Positions 45,101 to 57,451 of a DNA stretch of 64,000 nucleotides are shown here, in pieces. The notes beneath the pieces were generated by a model that had not been told where the DNA came from, searched no databases, and saw only the letters and a program-made list of their open reading frames with translations. A program made the position numbers and the translations under genes. The stretch's first letter is position 1. Each line of letters opens with the position of its first letter. The stretch is from Solea solea (lineage: Eukaryota > Chordata > Actinopteri > Pleuronectiformes > Soleidae), in assembly GCF_958295425.1 (NCBI RefSeq), contig NC_081140.1:13477433-13541432 (forward strand). Reading direction: 5' to 3'.

Positions 45101-46036
45101 TACTGTACATACCAGTACATGTAACTGGCAATTGTATACTCTATATTCCTTGTATAATCAGAATCTATTATTCGGATGTTTTCAAAGCGTAGAGACTTCT
45201 GATTGAAGTTGATTTTGTGGCTCAGGGACAGCATCGTCATAACAGCTGTGCAGTTTAGACTCATTCCTAATAGGGCTACGTCAGCCTGTGTCATGTGAGC
45301 CATTTAGTAAGTTGACTTCATACTTAGTGCAAAGCTTACTGTCTGTGTTTATTTGTGCAAGCTTGACGTTCTTTACTGTCTGTGTTTATTTGCTACAAAC
45401 AGCCAATGCATCAACAGAACTGTTGTTTGCTTTAGAAGAGTAAGACCTTGCATAAACTCAGTGTTTGCATTGATATGTGTGCGTGTTTTGTGACAGCATC
45501 AAAGTAAGACTGGTTTTAAATAATTATCAGGGAACAGGTGGGTCTGATTTTTTTTTTTTTTACTTCCGAATTCCCTTTTCCCTCTTCATTCCTTATTTAA
45601 GACGAATGCTCCAGTAAAAACATGTCCACATCTAATTCCTCTCAAGTGCCAATCTGCATCATGTTCACTATATGCATGAGTTAATTCTCTTTTATCAGCC
45701 AGATGCAATAACGTTTTCTACTATATTATACTATTCAGTATCAGATAATAACAAAATTTAGATTTTTTGTTCATTTGCACTGTGGCTTTGTTGTCGACTC
45801 TCAAATTTGTTCTGCAACACTTAAATCATATTTTTTATCATACAGCAAACTGAAGTAACAGTTTTGGTTGAAAGAAACTAGGTTAAGGGTAGAGGAAGGC
45901 ATTAACTATTTAAGGTTAGGGATAATACGTGATTTAGGCTGTCCAAATTAGAGAAAGAGAAAGAGAGAGTACTTGAATGTGTTACCTCTTTTTTTTCTGG
46001 CATGACTAACATTTGAATTGTGTCAGTGCAGCTGCG

Positions 46037-46073
<37 letters not shown>

Positions 46074-47558
46074 TTGAACACGAACCCAGTCATGTTGCTG
46101 GTAGTCACCTTCATTCTGGAGACATAAAAGCAGTTTATTTTAGGGTCAGGACTTCAATTTAAGGTTAAAGCATTGTACCAGGAAGACATCCGTTTCAATT
46201 TATTTCACTATGAAATAAAATTCACCTTGCACAGACATGAAACTGGGTTTAGATGGGTAATCCATCACAGTGAGGAACATGTCTGCTTTTATCATCATCA
46301 AAGTTATATTATTATTGTCAATATGCCGTATTGGTGTAAGGTCTGTGAATGTAAATTGATTTTTTTTTTTTTAAATCTACACTGCAGCAGGGATGGACCT
46401 TTTATTACAATGTTCAGCTGTATGACTTGAGGATGGACATGTCGGTGTAGAGGTTATGGCAGAGATTCTCACCAAGGTGGTGACATGTGATGACATTGTG
46501 GATGCAGTCAACAATCTTCTGCCACTACATTAACACCGGTTACCTGTTTTTTCAGTGTTTAATAGTATGTGTCACGTACTGTAGAAATCAGATTTGAGCC
46601 ATTTGCCACCACTGATTTTTCATACTAAAGTCCATCCATCCATCTGCTACCGCTTTATCCTCCACATGAGGGTTGCGGGGTGCTGTGCCAATCTTAGCTG
46701 ACATAGGGCGATAGGCAGGGTACACCCTGGAGTTCACCAGGCCATTGCAGGGCCACATAGAGACAACCATTCACTCTCACACTCACTTCTATGTCCAATT
46801 TAATATATTTAATATGCCCATATTACATGTTTTTGGACTATGGGAGGAAACTGGAAAACCCGGAGAAAATCCACGCACACACGGGGAGAACATGCAAACT
46901 CCATGCAGAAAGGCCCTTGTTCTGACTGGGTCTCTTTGCTGCAAAGAGTGCTAACCTCTACACCAACTGTGTGGCCCCATACTAAAGTCCTAGAACACAA
47001 AACCGGTGCAATGCTCTGGAAAGTTGAGGAGTATCAGTACCTGAATTGCATTTAACGTGCATACAGTTGATGGTGATCACAGATTTCAAATGCGTTGTGA
47101 ATGAAAATCCAACCAAAGGATAAGAAAAAAGACACAATCAAAGACAAGATGGAAGAGAAACAGGATTATTATTTTGTGTTAAATTAAATTAGTTTGTCTT
47201 TTGTACAATTCTCAGAGAGTGGCACAAACATACATACTAACAAGAGCACAAATCACTGCTTTCATAACAAAATTGTGCATTGGAAATAGAGTAAAAAAAA
47301 AAAATCACAGAAACTGAGGTATTCTTGATGTTATTTGTGTTTTTTTTGTCTAATTATCCTCAGTAAGCACCCTTGAAGCACACAGTAATACCATATGGCT
47401 CTTATTGTCCATTCATAGTGTCAGTGTGGTCAGCTGATCACAGAAACCACCAACCTAGTTTAATTCACACAACTCCCTCAAGGGCACTTGTGTCCCTCCA
47501 CCTATCTCCTCCATATGTCATTGTCGCCCCTCCTGCTGTCAGTACATGCACTCCCCTC

Positions 47559-47600
<42 letters not shown>

Positions 47601-50600
47601 CCCCATCTTTTCCCCTTTTGGTGGACACATATGCTTAGTGTAAATTATCCAACATTATAATCTATTATAATAATAATAATAACGATAATAATAATAATAG
47701 TTATAATAATAACAATAATGATAATGCTTGTTTGTGTGGATTATATTCTTTATGTTCAGTTGAATATCTGAGTATAATAGCATCTGTTTCTGTGTTCACT
47801 TGGAGTCTTTATTGAACATCGTCTTGACTATGACCATGAGAAATATTCCCCTGATTAAAATCCCGGATTACACTGTTTTAACGTAAAAGTATGATTAAAA
47901 TGACTTCCTTGCACATATGGTCTCGTCCCTCTTTTTTCCACTTGGGTATGATGGTAAAAGTCTCTGCCTGGTAGTCAGTGGCTGAGATAAGGGCGAATCT
48001 TAATATATTTAAATCCCTTTACATTTGAACCCCAATATATTTTAAAGCTCCATCCTCAGCTGCCCTCATTTTTACTGCCGTCAAGATGGAGTTCTAGATT
48101 AGCTATCAGTTTTTACTCTTCCTTTCCTTGCTTTCTCTCTCACTCTCACTCTCTCTCTCACTCACACACACACACACACACACACACACTCTCTTGCTCT
48201 CTCCCAATCCCTCTCTGAGCATGCAAACACAGACACACTCACACACACACTCTCACACCTTCCCTCCTGAGCAGAGAAGATAAAGCAGGTGTAAGTAAAG
48301 AGTTCTCCTGGACCAAATGAAAGCCATTTATCAGACACTTTGCCTTCCTCACAACACTCACACACTCCATACAGAGCCACACAACTGCACAAACACTCAC
48401 ACTGTGTCTAGATAAAAGCACTATCCGGGCCTTGAAGCCTGAGGGGAAACAAGTTTGATTAATTGTGTGAGAAGCTGTTAGGAGATGTGTTTGGGGTCAT
48501 GCCTTTCTCACTTATATTACCAGATGTCATTGACTGTCATTGTAGTGTGTAGCCACCAGACATGTACGTGATATTGTATTATGGTGCTTTTGGGTAAAAT
48601 GAGTAAAAGTTTTTTGTATTCAAATTTTACACATTCTTTCAAAGAGTGGGACAAATGACACAAATATTGTCTTTTTTTTTGCAAATATCGTGAATGGATT
48701 TACCATCGGATTGACCACTTTATATTTATGTACAGGAAGTTGCAAACATTTTCTTGGTTTATTATTTTGGAATAATTGTGTACAAATGTCCTAACTTTAC
48801 CTCAGTATAATTCTTTTGTTTAATTAAATTATTTGTTGGTGTTCATACTTGTTGTTCTAATTCCCAGGTGATTTCCCAACTACGTATTCTGAGCCGCTCA
48901 GTGGCAACTGGGTCAAAGTTTGACAGGGAGCTCTGGTCGAGTGGACTTTCCCCCGTCCTCAACTTATGGAAGAAACTTAATCAGGTCAGTTATTTCAAGT
49001 CTTGCTTCTTAAACCTTACTTTTCACTGAGAGATCACAGTTTTTTTTTTTTAAAAAAAAGGTTCTTTCTTTAATGTCACCTTTGACTCGGGAAACCAAAA
49101 AGCAAAGCTTTCTATATGTATTTAAAGGTCCATTCAGTGTGTGAAAATTAGGTGAAATTATTTTAATTTGACAGAAACTAATTCTTGTTCTTCATTTACC
49201 CATATTGAGCCTCTAACCCTTAGTTCTCTCTTAGTTTAACCTTGGTAAATTACCATGGGAATGGGTTTTTTTTCGTCTTCTTACATGTTGTTGTGATGAT
49301 TAAATTGTATATTGCATTTTAAGTATAAATTATAAAGTAGCAATAATTAAATAGACCATTTTTATTTTATTTTTGTTCATACAAACGAGCCAAGTGAACT
49401 TTGAACTGCGACGGATATAGGAAATAACGGATATAAGATACTATATTGCACATTTTTATAGCCTCTGTATGTACTGTACGTGTTCTTAGGGTAAATATTT
49501 ATATCAGGAGCCAGGTTGGCTCTACAGAGACAGCAAAATGCATCTAATAGTGTAAATCATATATTAATTTCTAATAGACTTTTTTACCGTTGCATTTGTG
49601 TTATCAAACTCATAGCACCATAGTATTTCTGTTTATAACAAGTTAGAAAAACAGCATTTCCACGTTTCAAAGCCTTAATAATCCCATGCAAGTTTTAGAT
49701 TTTTCCTGTGCAGCAGCAACTAATCTAAATTAAAAGTAGTGAAAGCTAACCGGAAAGCAGAAGGGTCTAATCTAGTTCTGTGCATGACAGCTTTTGGCTT
49801 GCCTGGCCAGTCAATAGTGCTGTGTGAGGTTGCTTGGAGACCAGCACCTTTCAAATCAAAAAGAATCTACCTCAACATTAAATAATTTAGCCTCCATATT
49901 CCTGTTCTCTCCCTCGGCCTCTTCTTCACACTCTGATGCTGTACAAATGGTCCTCCCTTTACCTTTCTCTCCCTTTTTCGTCTACTACACTTAGTGTGTT
50001 TGACTCTGAACTGAAATGCTTTTTCCAAATGTGTAGCTCATACACATGCTTGTGCTCATTCAGTGATTCTGTGCCGTTTGTGCAGGTTTTTGTGTTTGTA
50101 CACGTTTTTTGGACTTGCATGGTTTTGTGTGAATGTATATTATGTTTATGTAGATACAATGTAATGTAGTCTAGGTGGTGAGGGGACTCTCAAGGTGTTT
50201 GGCTTTTAAGTTCCATCTCCGAATAGAGTTGTAGACGAGCTGAATATGGTTTTTCCTTTCTTGTCTAATTTATCTCACTTTCCATTGTCTCCACCCTTCT
50301 ATCCAATAGAAACTTCTATTCCTCTCGCTCTCTTCTCCTCTGCCTCTTAACAAGTATTTGTGTGAATAACCAAACAGAGTGCGAGGAAGTACGGGGTGTG
50401 ATATTTGCAACAGAATACAACCAAATCTCCATATTTATTTATATTTTCTGGTACATAAACACCCACATACACTTACTCACATGAGATATTTTGTGTAAAC
50501 TAATGCAAAGTGTGGCTCAAATCCTTGTCGACTCTGGAGATAAAGTGTGTTATTTTGAAAGAACCAACACTTTATGAAGTGATGGAGGCAGAAGGTGGTT

Positions 50601-51114
50601 CAGTGGTTAGCACAATTGCTATCCACTGAGTTGTGAGTTTGAACTCGGTGGATAGCAGCAGTCCATCTTGTTAGTATTATCTTGTTATTATGTCATTATC
50701 TGATGTGAAAAACTGTGATGATATTTATATCCGACCATGTCTTTCTACTACTGTATATACAGCATCTACCCTGTCAAGCTCTATGTCTTTGTATCTTTAT
50801 TATGTTTATTATGTTTATTTATATGTCAACGTTCTCCGTCTGTCCACTGTTGATCCATCAGGGCTCCACACTGATCCATCAGAAGGTGGCCCCATCAGCA
50901 GAAGGTCATGCCTCGCCAGTTTTATCATTCATTGCCTTGGAGCAATTCAACGCAGTCCGCTTGGTCCAGGTATGTTGGCCAGCAGCTTGCGGTAGAGTTT
51001 TATGTGCTTATACTGTATGTATATATGAAGGGATTGAGTTGAGATAATAATTATTTCAAAAATAATTATTATGATCTCTAAATCATTTTGTCGTAACAGG
51101 ATTCTCTGTGGGTG

Positions 51115-51156
<42 letters not shown>

Positions 51157-54100
51157 CCACACCATTTGTCACAAAACCATCCAATACCATAGATCGTGTC
51201 TTGCAATATAAATGTGATTGGTAGAATGTGGGCTGCTTCATGGAGATGCATGAGGAGACTGTGACTCACACACTGCTAGATTATGTATTTTCATCCTCTT
51301 GTGTTATGGGTGTTTTGAGCCAATTGACTGACATTTTGGGAACCGGTTAACACCACAGGTGGCGCAGAAAGGTGCACCTGTTCTCTCATTAAAGAAAGGC
51401 CTCAACAGTTCTGTAATGCAGCTTTATGTGTTGATGTCTGTACCACATAGTTTTCTTTTGGAGTAAGATGTATAGATTTGATTTTTGAAAGAAGGATTAA
51501 AGTGAAAATAAGAAGGATTAGAGGACTAATAAGAGGACTCTCGGGCTATTCAGACAGCTATAAGCTACATCGGCATTACTCATTATTCATAGAGAAACAC
51601 AAACATTGTGCTCAGATATCACCTGCTTTCTGCATTACTCTGTTGTTTTTGAGCCTAGAAAATGTTCCATTTTAACTCAGTGAACTTTTAGTTTCATGTT
51701 CACCTCGTCCTCAGTCTCGTAAACAGATCACGTGCTATACTGTACATTTTCAGATGTGTAAGTGTGGATGCAGATTATCTCTGATATGGAGCTGAACGCT
51801 TTTATATGGATCTTTTTATATAAAAAAAAAACCCCCATTGAGTCACATGAAATAAAGCAGCGTTAGTTCACACAGACCATTGTAGTTATAACCCCTAGCT
51901 GTAATCAGCTGTCAACCAACTGAACGCAGTCTATTAGTCATGCTCCACTGACAGCTATGTCACACCAAGGCTGTTCATCACAGTCCATGTAAATAACACT
52001 CCTCCATCATATTCCGTGCTGCACCGATGCTGCCTCACACTGCTGCCGCTGGAAAAGATTTGCTGTCATCACCTTACTCTCCACCTTTCTAGATCAGAGT
52101 TAAAAAGGTTCAACATTTGAAAATGTATTCACTGTCTTGCTTGAGCTTTGTTCATGTAGGGGGTTCCACTGGATTGGCCAAGCAGCATGCTAATCCAAAA
52201 CGTCTAAAGACGAGAGCCATCAGCACCAAATCTAATTGCATTTCCAATTTGTTGCGATAAATAGTTTCATTACGACATTCATTATTCACAGAGTATCCAC
52301 CAATCCCTGGCTGCACTGAGCAAGGTCATCAGAGGGACACAACTGCTCACTCCGGACGTCCAAAAACTGGCCACTGCCCTGCTCAACCAAGAGGTAAGAG
52401 AATTTCAACAAATGCAACAACTGCTCCTTTCACTGGATCTAAGGTTAAAATGTCAGGTCTTTTGGTGCAAACAAAAAAACTATTTCTTGAGGCAGTAACA
52501 ATCAAAAATGATATTCGGTGCACTTAACTATAGTCCAATTTAATGTGATAAAATTGAAACCAGGTATATAATTGTAAATTATAACACTGTTGAAGCTGTA
52601 CTCATGGTCAAAGTAAACCAAGGATACTGAAGTCAGCTAAAAGAGATTAAAACATTTATGGTTTCCATATTTGTACTTTAAGTGTCCATCTGTTTTGACT
52701 TTGTATGAATGAGGACACCTTGCAGTGCATTATGGCTGACATAGGTACCTGCCAAGTATGAAACACAGATAAGCTTTTATTTCTGTTTTAAAAATATATG
52801 CTTTCCTCCTTGGAATTCAACCGTGTCGGGAGTGCAGCATCTTTCCTTGATCATTGCAAGAACCCACTTTGATATATTCTCTGTGTGTGTGTGTGTGTGT
52901 TGTGTGCAATGGAAGTGCAATATTTCAGTGCCTTGTTTGATAATCAAGCAAATGCACTTTTTGCAGGGCGGCGCATCTTTGCAGAGTTTTAACAAGGCTT
53001 GCTTTAAAAAAATTACAATCGTTAATTATGATGCAGAAAATGATAGTTCAGGCTGATAGCTGGCTACTTCCAGAGATTAAAAATTCCTGCAGACCTACAT
53101 CACAGTATATATATCAAAATGTATATTTAAAAAAAAAAAAAAAAAAAAAGCTTAGTGTATCATTTGCTGACTAATTCCATGAGACCTTGGAAACGGCTGC
53201 AGCAGCAGCTGCCATCTTTGATGATGATGCCGGGGTAGAATTTGCCAAGCCACAAAGTCCCTGACAAATACTAGATTTATCACTGGCAGAATTTAAAAGC
53301 TAATCACTTTTGTGGCTCTAAATTGGCAAAGTTTTACATCACTGCCAGAGAGATGACAGAGCCACTTGCTCTTCATGTGGAAGACAGAGAACATGCAGTG
53401 ACAGAGTGAAATGAAGGGACCACAATTTTATTTGATTAGTTGATATTTTTTGCTTCCTCATTTAAAGGAAGTTGTGAAGAAGTGTGTGAATCTGGTTACA
53501 TTCTACAGTAGTAATAATAATAATAATGATAATAATAATGTTTGTGTCAGAGCTTAATTCTATGCATGTATAATCATTCTCCAGTATGTCAATGTAGCTT
53601 ATATAATAACAACAATGACAGATTTGTGTCTCATTTTTCTTTTCCTCTGCTGGGGATGTTTTTTTTACAGCTTTAAAGTTAAGCTACCTGTGTGTGAATG
53701 ACAGTGAGACAGGTGATACAGTGAAAACGCAAGGAGTAGAGGTAAATACCTGGAGTTAACCATCCAAAGCAATGAACAGTGCACAAGAGAGGTGAAGAAG
53801 AGAGTGCAGACAGGGCGGCGTGGGTGGAAATGAGTGTCGGGGGTGAAGTGTGACAGAAGGATAGCAGCAAAAGTGAAAGAGAAGGTCTACAAGACGGTAT
53901 GATGTATGACTTGGAGACAGTGGCACTGTCTGAAAGACAGGAAGTAGAGCTGGAGGTGGCAGAGCTAATGATGCTGAGATCTTCCTTGGGTATGACCAGG
54001 ATGGACAGGTTAGGAAATGAGCATATTCAACGGACAACTCAGGTCGAACAGTTTGGAGGTAAAGTAAGAGAGGCAAGGTTGAGATGGTTTGGATTGTGAT

Positions 54101-56919
54101 TGGATGTTGACGATGGAGCTGCCGGGCTGAAGGAAAAGAGGAAGACCCCAGAGAAGGTTCATGGGGGTTGTGAAGGAGGACATGAGGACAGTTGGTGTAA
54201 CAGAAGAGAACAGGACACAAGTGTTAGGGCAAAATGAAGGCCGATGATAACGCTGTGGCGCCCCCTAAAGGGAGAAGCTTAAAGAAGTGGAGAAGAGTAA
54301 CATTAGACATTTCTGACCTATAGCTGCAGCCACTGTCTTTTGGTAACCTGGGTGTTCAGGTGCTAGGAGTTACATTGTTGTCTATATTGTAGTGATCATT
54401 GAAACTATATTCCAGGGAAATGTAGTTTCCCTGCAAGAATATCTTCAGCACAACTCCCGTGGTTCTCCTCCTGCTCTCTCTGTCACACTGTAACACTCAC
54501 TTTAACTGCTGCATTCAGTGACTGACACAGAGAAATGTCCGCTTGACCACAGCAAACCACTCAATTAATATCACCAGCAAAAGTGACATCGTTTATTAAA
54601 CTTCCTGCAGATTCTCTTTTGTCATATTTCATCAAAATGGCTGTTAATAACTGATGTTCCTGTCTGTTTCTGTCTCAGTGTCCTTCAAAGTGGCAGAATA
54701 ACTGGGAGGGACCAGAGGAGCCGATGCAGTACCTCAGAGCTGTGGTAACACGGGCAGTCGCCATACAGGTACGTTTAGGCGCCGGTGTAAACGTTGGCCT
54801 GCTATTACCATCTCCATCAAATAAAGTGGTTTTCTGCACTTGGAGCAGACATTTGTTAACAGCCTCAAAAATGTCCTTGGGATGAAAGCCTAAAGAGTTT
54901 TGTAATCAGCATTAGTGTAATGACTGAGGGATCCGTCGAAAGCCATCGTGCATTTACATCACACTGAGATCCTCTTCGTCTCTTTGTGATAAATATAAAA
55001 TGATTTTTCAAATTATCTGAAAAATGACCTTACACCCCGTATCTTAAAAATGTCCGCTGGAGTCCCGCGTTGGCCGCAGACCTCGTTTGCAGTTCATCCG
55101 CCCTCTGCCAAAAGTCTTTTAGCTGACCAGAGTAAGTACTGCAACGTTATGACTCTTGACTGAAATTATTTCCCCAAAAGCAGGGTTCATAAATAAAAGT
55201 ATGAGGTTCTGGGAAGTACCAGCAACAGGTCGGTGCCAGGAAACTGCACTCTGCCTTCTTTTCGTGTCTGACTGTTCTCCTACCTCAGTATCCGCTGGCA
55301 GACCAGCAGGCACACATACACACACAATAAAATGATCTGTTTCTATGTGAATTAAATGCAATTGATTATTTGTGTGGAGGTGTCTGCCTGCTGGCCGGCG
55401 CGCCCGCCCGCCCGCCTGCCTACACATCTGTTTGTCTGTTTTTCTGCCTGTCTGCCTGTTATCTCCTGTTTCCCTTCATGTTTACCTGCGCTCCATCTGT
55501 CCTCATGGAGAAAGTCTGTCTGGAGGCTGCTCTGTCCTTTAACTGTCTGTTTCTACCCATCAGCGCTGAGTGATATCTCTGTTAGCAGTGCGTGTGTGTG
55601 TGTGTGTGTCCTGTAAGCTAATCAGTCTAATAAAGGTGGAGTCAGCGAGAGCTGCTGCCATTGAACGCAGAGCAAACAGCACAGCAGCGCACACAGGACG
55701 ACCTTGGAAACACCCAAACGCTCACACACATACCAATTTCTGTCTGGTTGCATTTGTTTGCCTCTCTTGTTCGAGCTCGATTGTGCACGCACATAACTAT
55801 GAAAACAAGATTTACATTTTTGGCTACAGGTGTAAAGTGGGCGATGAAATCAGTTGTGTCATAGCAATGAAGACAAAACTCTCAGAACTTTGGTTGTTTT
55901 ATTTTCGGTCCAGTCCTGAGCTGTGCAAGTCGTTTTTCTCAGTGACTCAGAAGGAGCCTGTTCATTTGATCACAGCACATGTTGTTGACAAGGAACTGGT
56001 GTGTTTGTATTACAGTACATTTGTGTTTGCATACACATTCCCTCACGGGAGTGTGTGTGTTTTCCATTAGAAGTAATGGGGGCTCAAGTGTTATCAGCTT
56101 TGTTGATGAAGGCGCATTAAATTCTCCACCCAGCTGCACATTTTATTGAGTTTCTTTGTGTTCGGTGCCTCTGTTCGCAAACCTCTTCTACTCTTGTTTA
56201 CAAACATGCAGCGACTCAGACGCGATTATTCCACCGACACGTCCATGTCCTCCATGTGAGCGCGAGGAGGCAAACGCAACGCCAACATCGGCTTTGTGAT
56301 TTTCTGCAAACAAACTATTTTTAGTTGTTTAAAAGACGAGTTAAACGGCTCTTGTCATCCATAATGTAGCATAACTGCCTTCTTCGGGATTCATTCTTTA
56401 AATACTTAATGAATTTTTTATTTTTTTCCTTGCTCTCTTTTCCTTCATCACACTCCCTCCACAATTTGTTCCTGGTGAGAGGGCAGATAGTATTTCTAGC
56501 AAACACTCTCAAGAAATGTGAGGCAGCTCTATTTGTGACACATTTCCCCACTTGTACTGAAGAGGAATGTGTGCGTTTGCCTGTGTGTGTGTCTTTGTGC
56601 GCCTGTTCTAACAGAGCTGGGTGGAGCGTGCAGGCCGACAAGCTCTTCTGTCAGACACTCTCGATCTGTCGGAGCTCTTCCACCCTGACACCTTCCTCAA
56701 CGCCCTGAGACAGGAAACTGCCAGGTAACATTGCAACGTGTGGCTTTATTGTACGTGTGTTTTGTAAGAGCAAAAAAGATGAAGTTAATAGCACCCCCCC
56801 CCTCTCCTCCCCTCTTAACTGTAGGCACATGGGTTGTTCTATGGATAGCTTGGTGTTTTTCTCAACATGGAGGAGCCCCATTCCACAAGCCAAACTACAA
56901 GTGAAGGTACAGTTGCAAC

Positions 56920-56958
<39 letters not shown>

Positions 56959-57345
56959 AAGAGAAGTGCGTGAAATTAAGATCAAGTAAATGTGCTGTAT
57001 ATCCGTTAGAGACAGACGAGCTCAGCTGCCTTTGACAGCAATAATCTCTGGACCCTTGTGCCTTTTCAAGTACCTGACAGACAGACATGCCTACAATTAA
57101 AGGAGCACTCGTAGCACTGCACTCTCTGTGTTTATTTTATTTATTCCTTCAGGTACATTGTCTGTCATTTTAATGTTTTAGTTTCTTTTATTGTCATGGC
57201 CAATAAAAATGAGCACGGCTTAACACGCTCTCTAAATATACAAAGAGAGAGGCTGAGGGTGCGGGTGCTTAAAGAGAGGCTGCAGCTGCAGGGGGAGAAG
57301 GGGAACACTCAGACATCTGACAGTGAAAGAGAAAGGGGATAATTG

Positions 57346-57378
<33 letters not shown>

Positions 57379-57415
57379 GCAGCTTTTTCTGGATTTGTTC
57401 CTTGTCCTCTCTCTT

Positions 57416-57451
<36 letters not shown>

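Noticed and set aside
55356..55616. Cys-rich open frames near 55.4 kb
   Set aside because: Translation of CTGCCTGTCTG-like simple sequence within intron 41.
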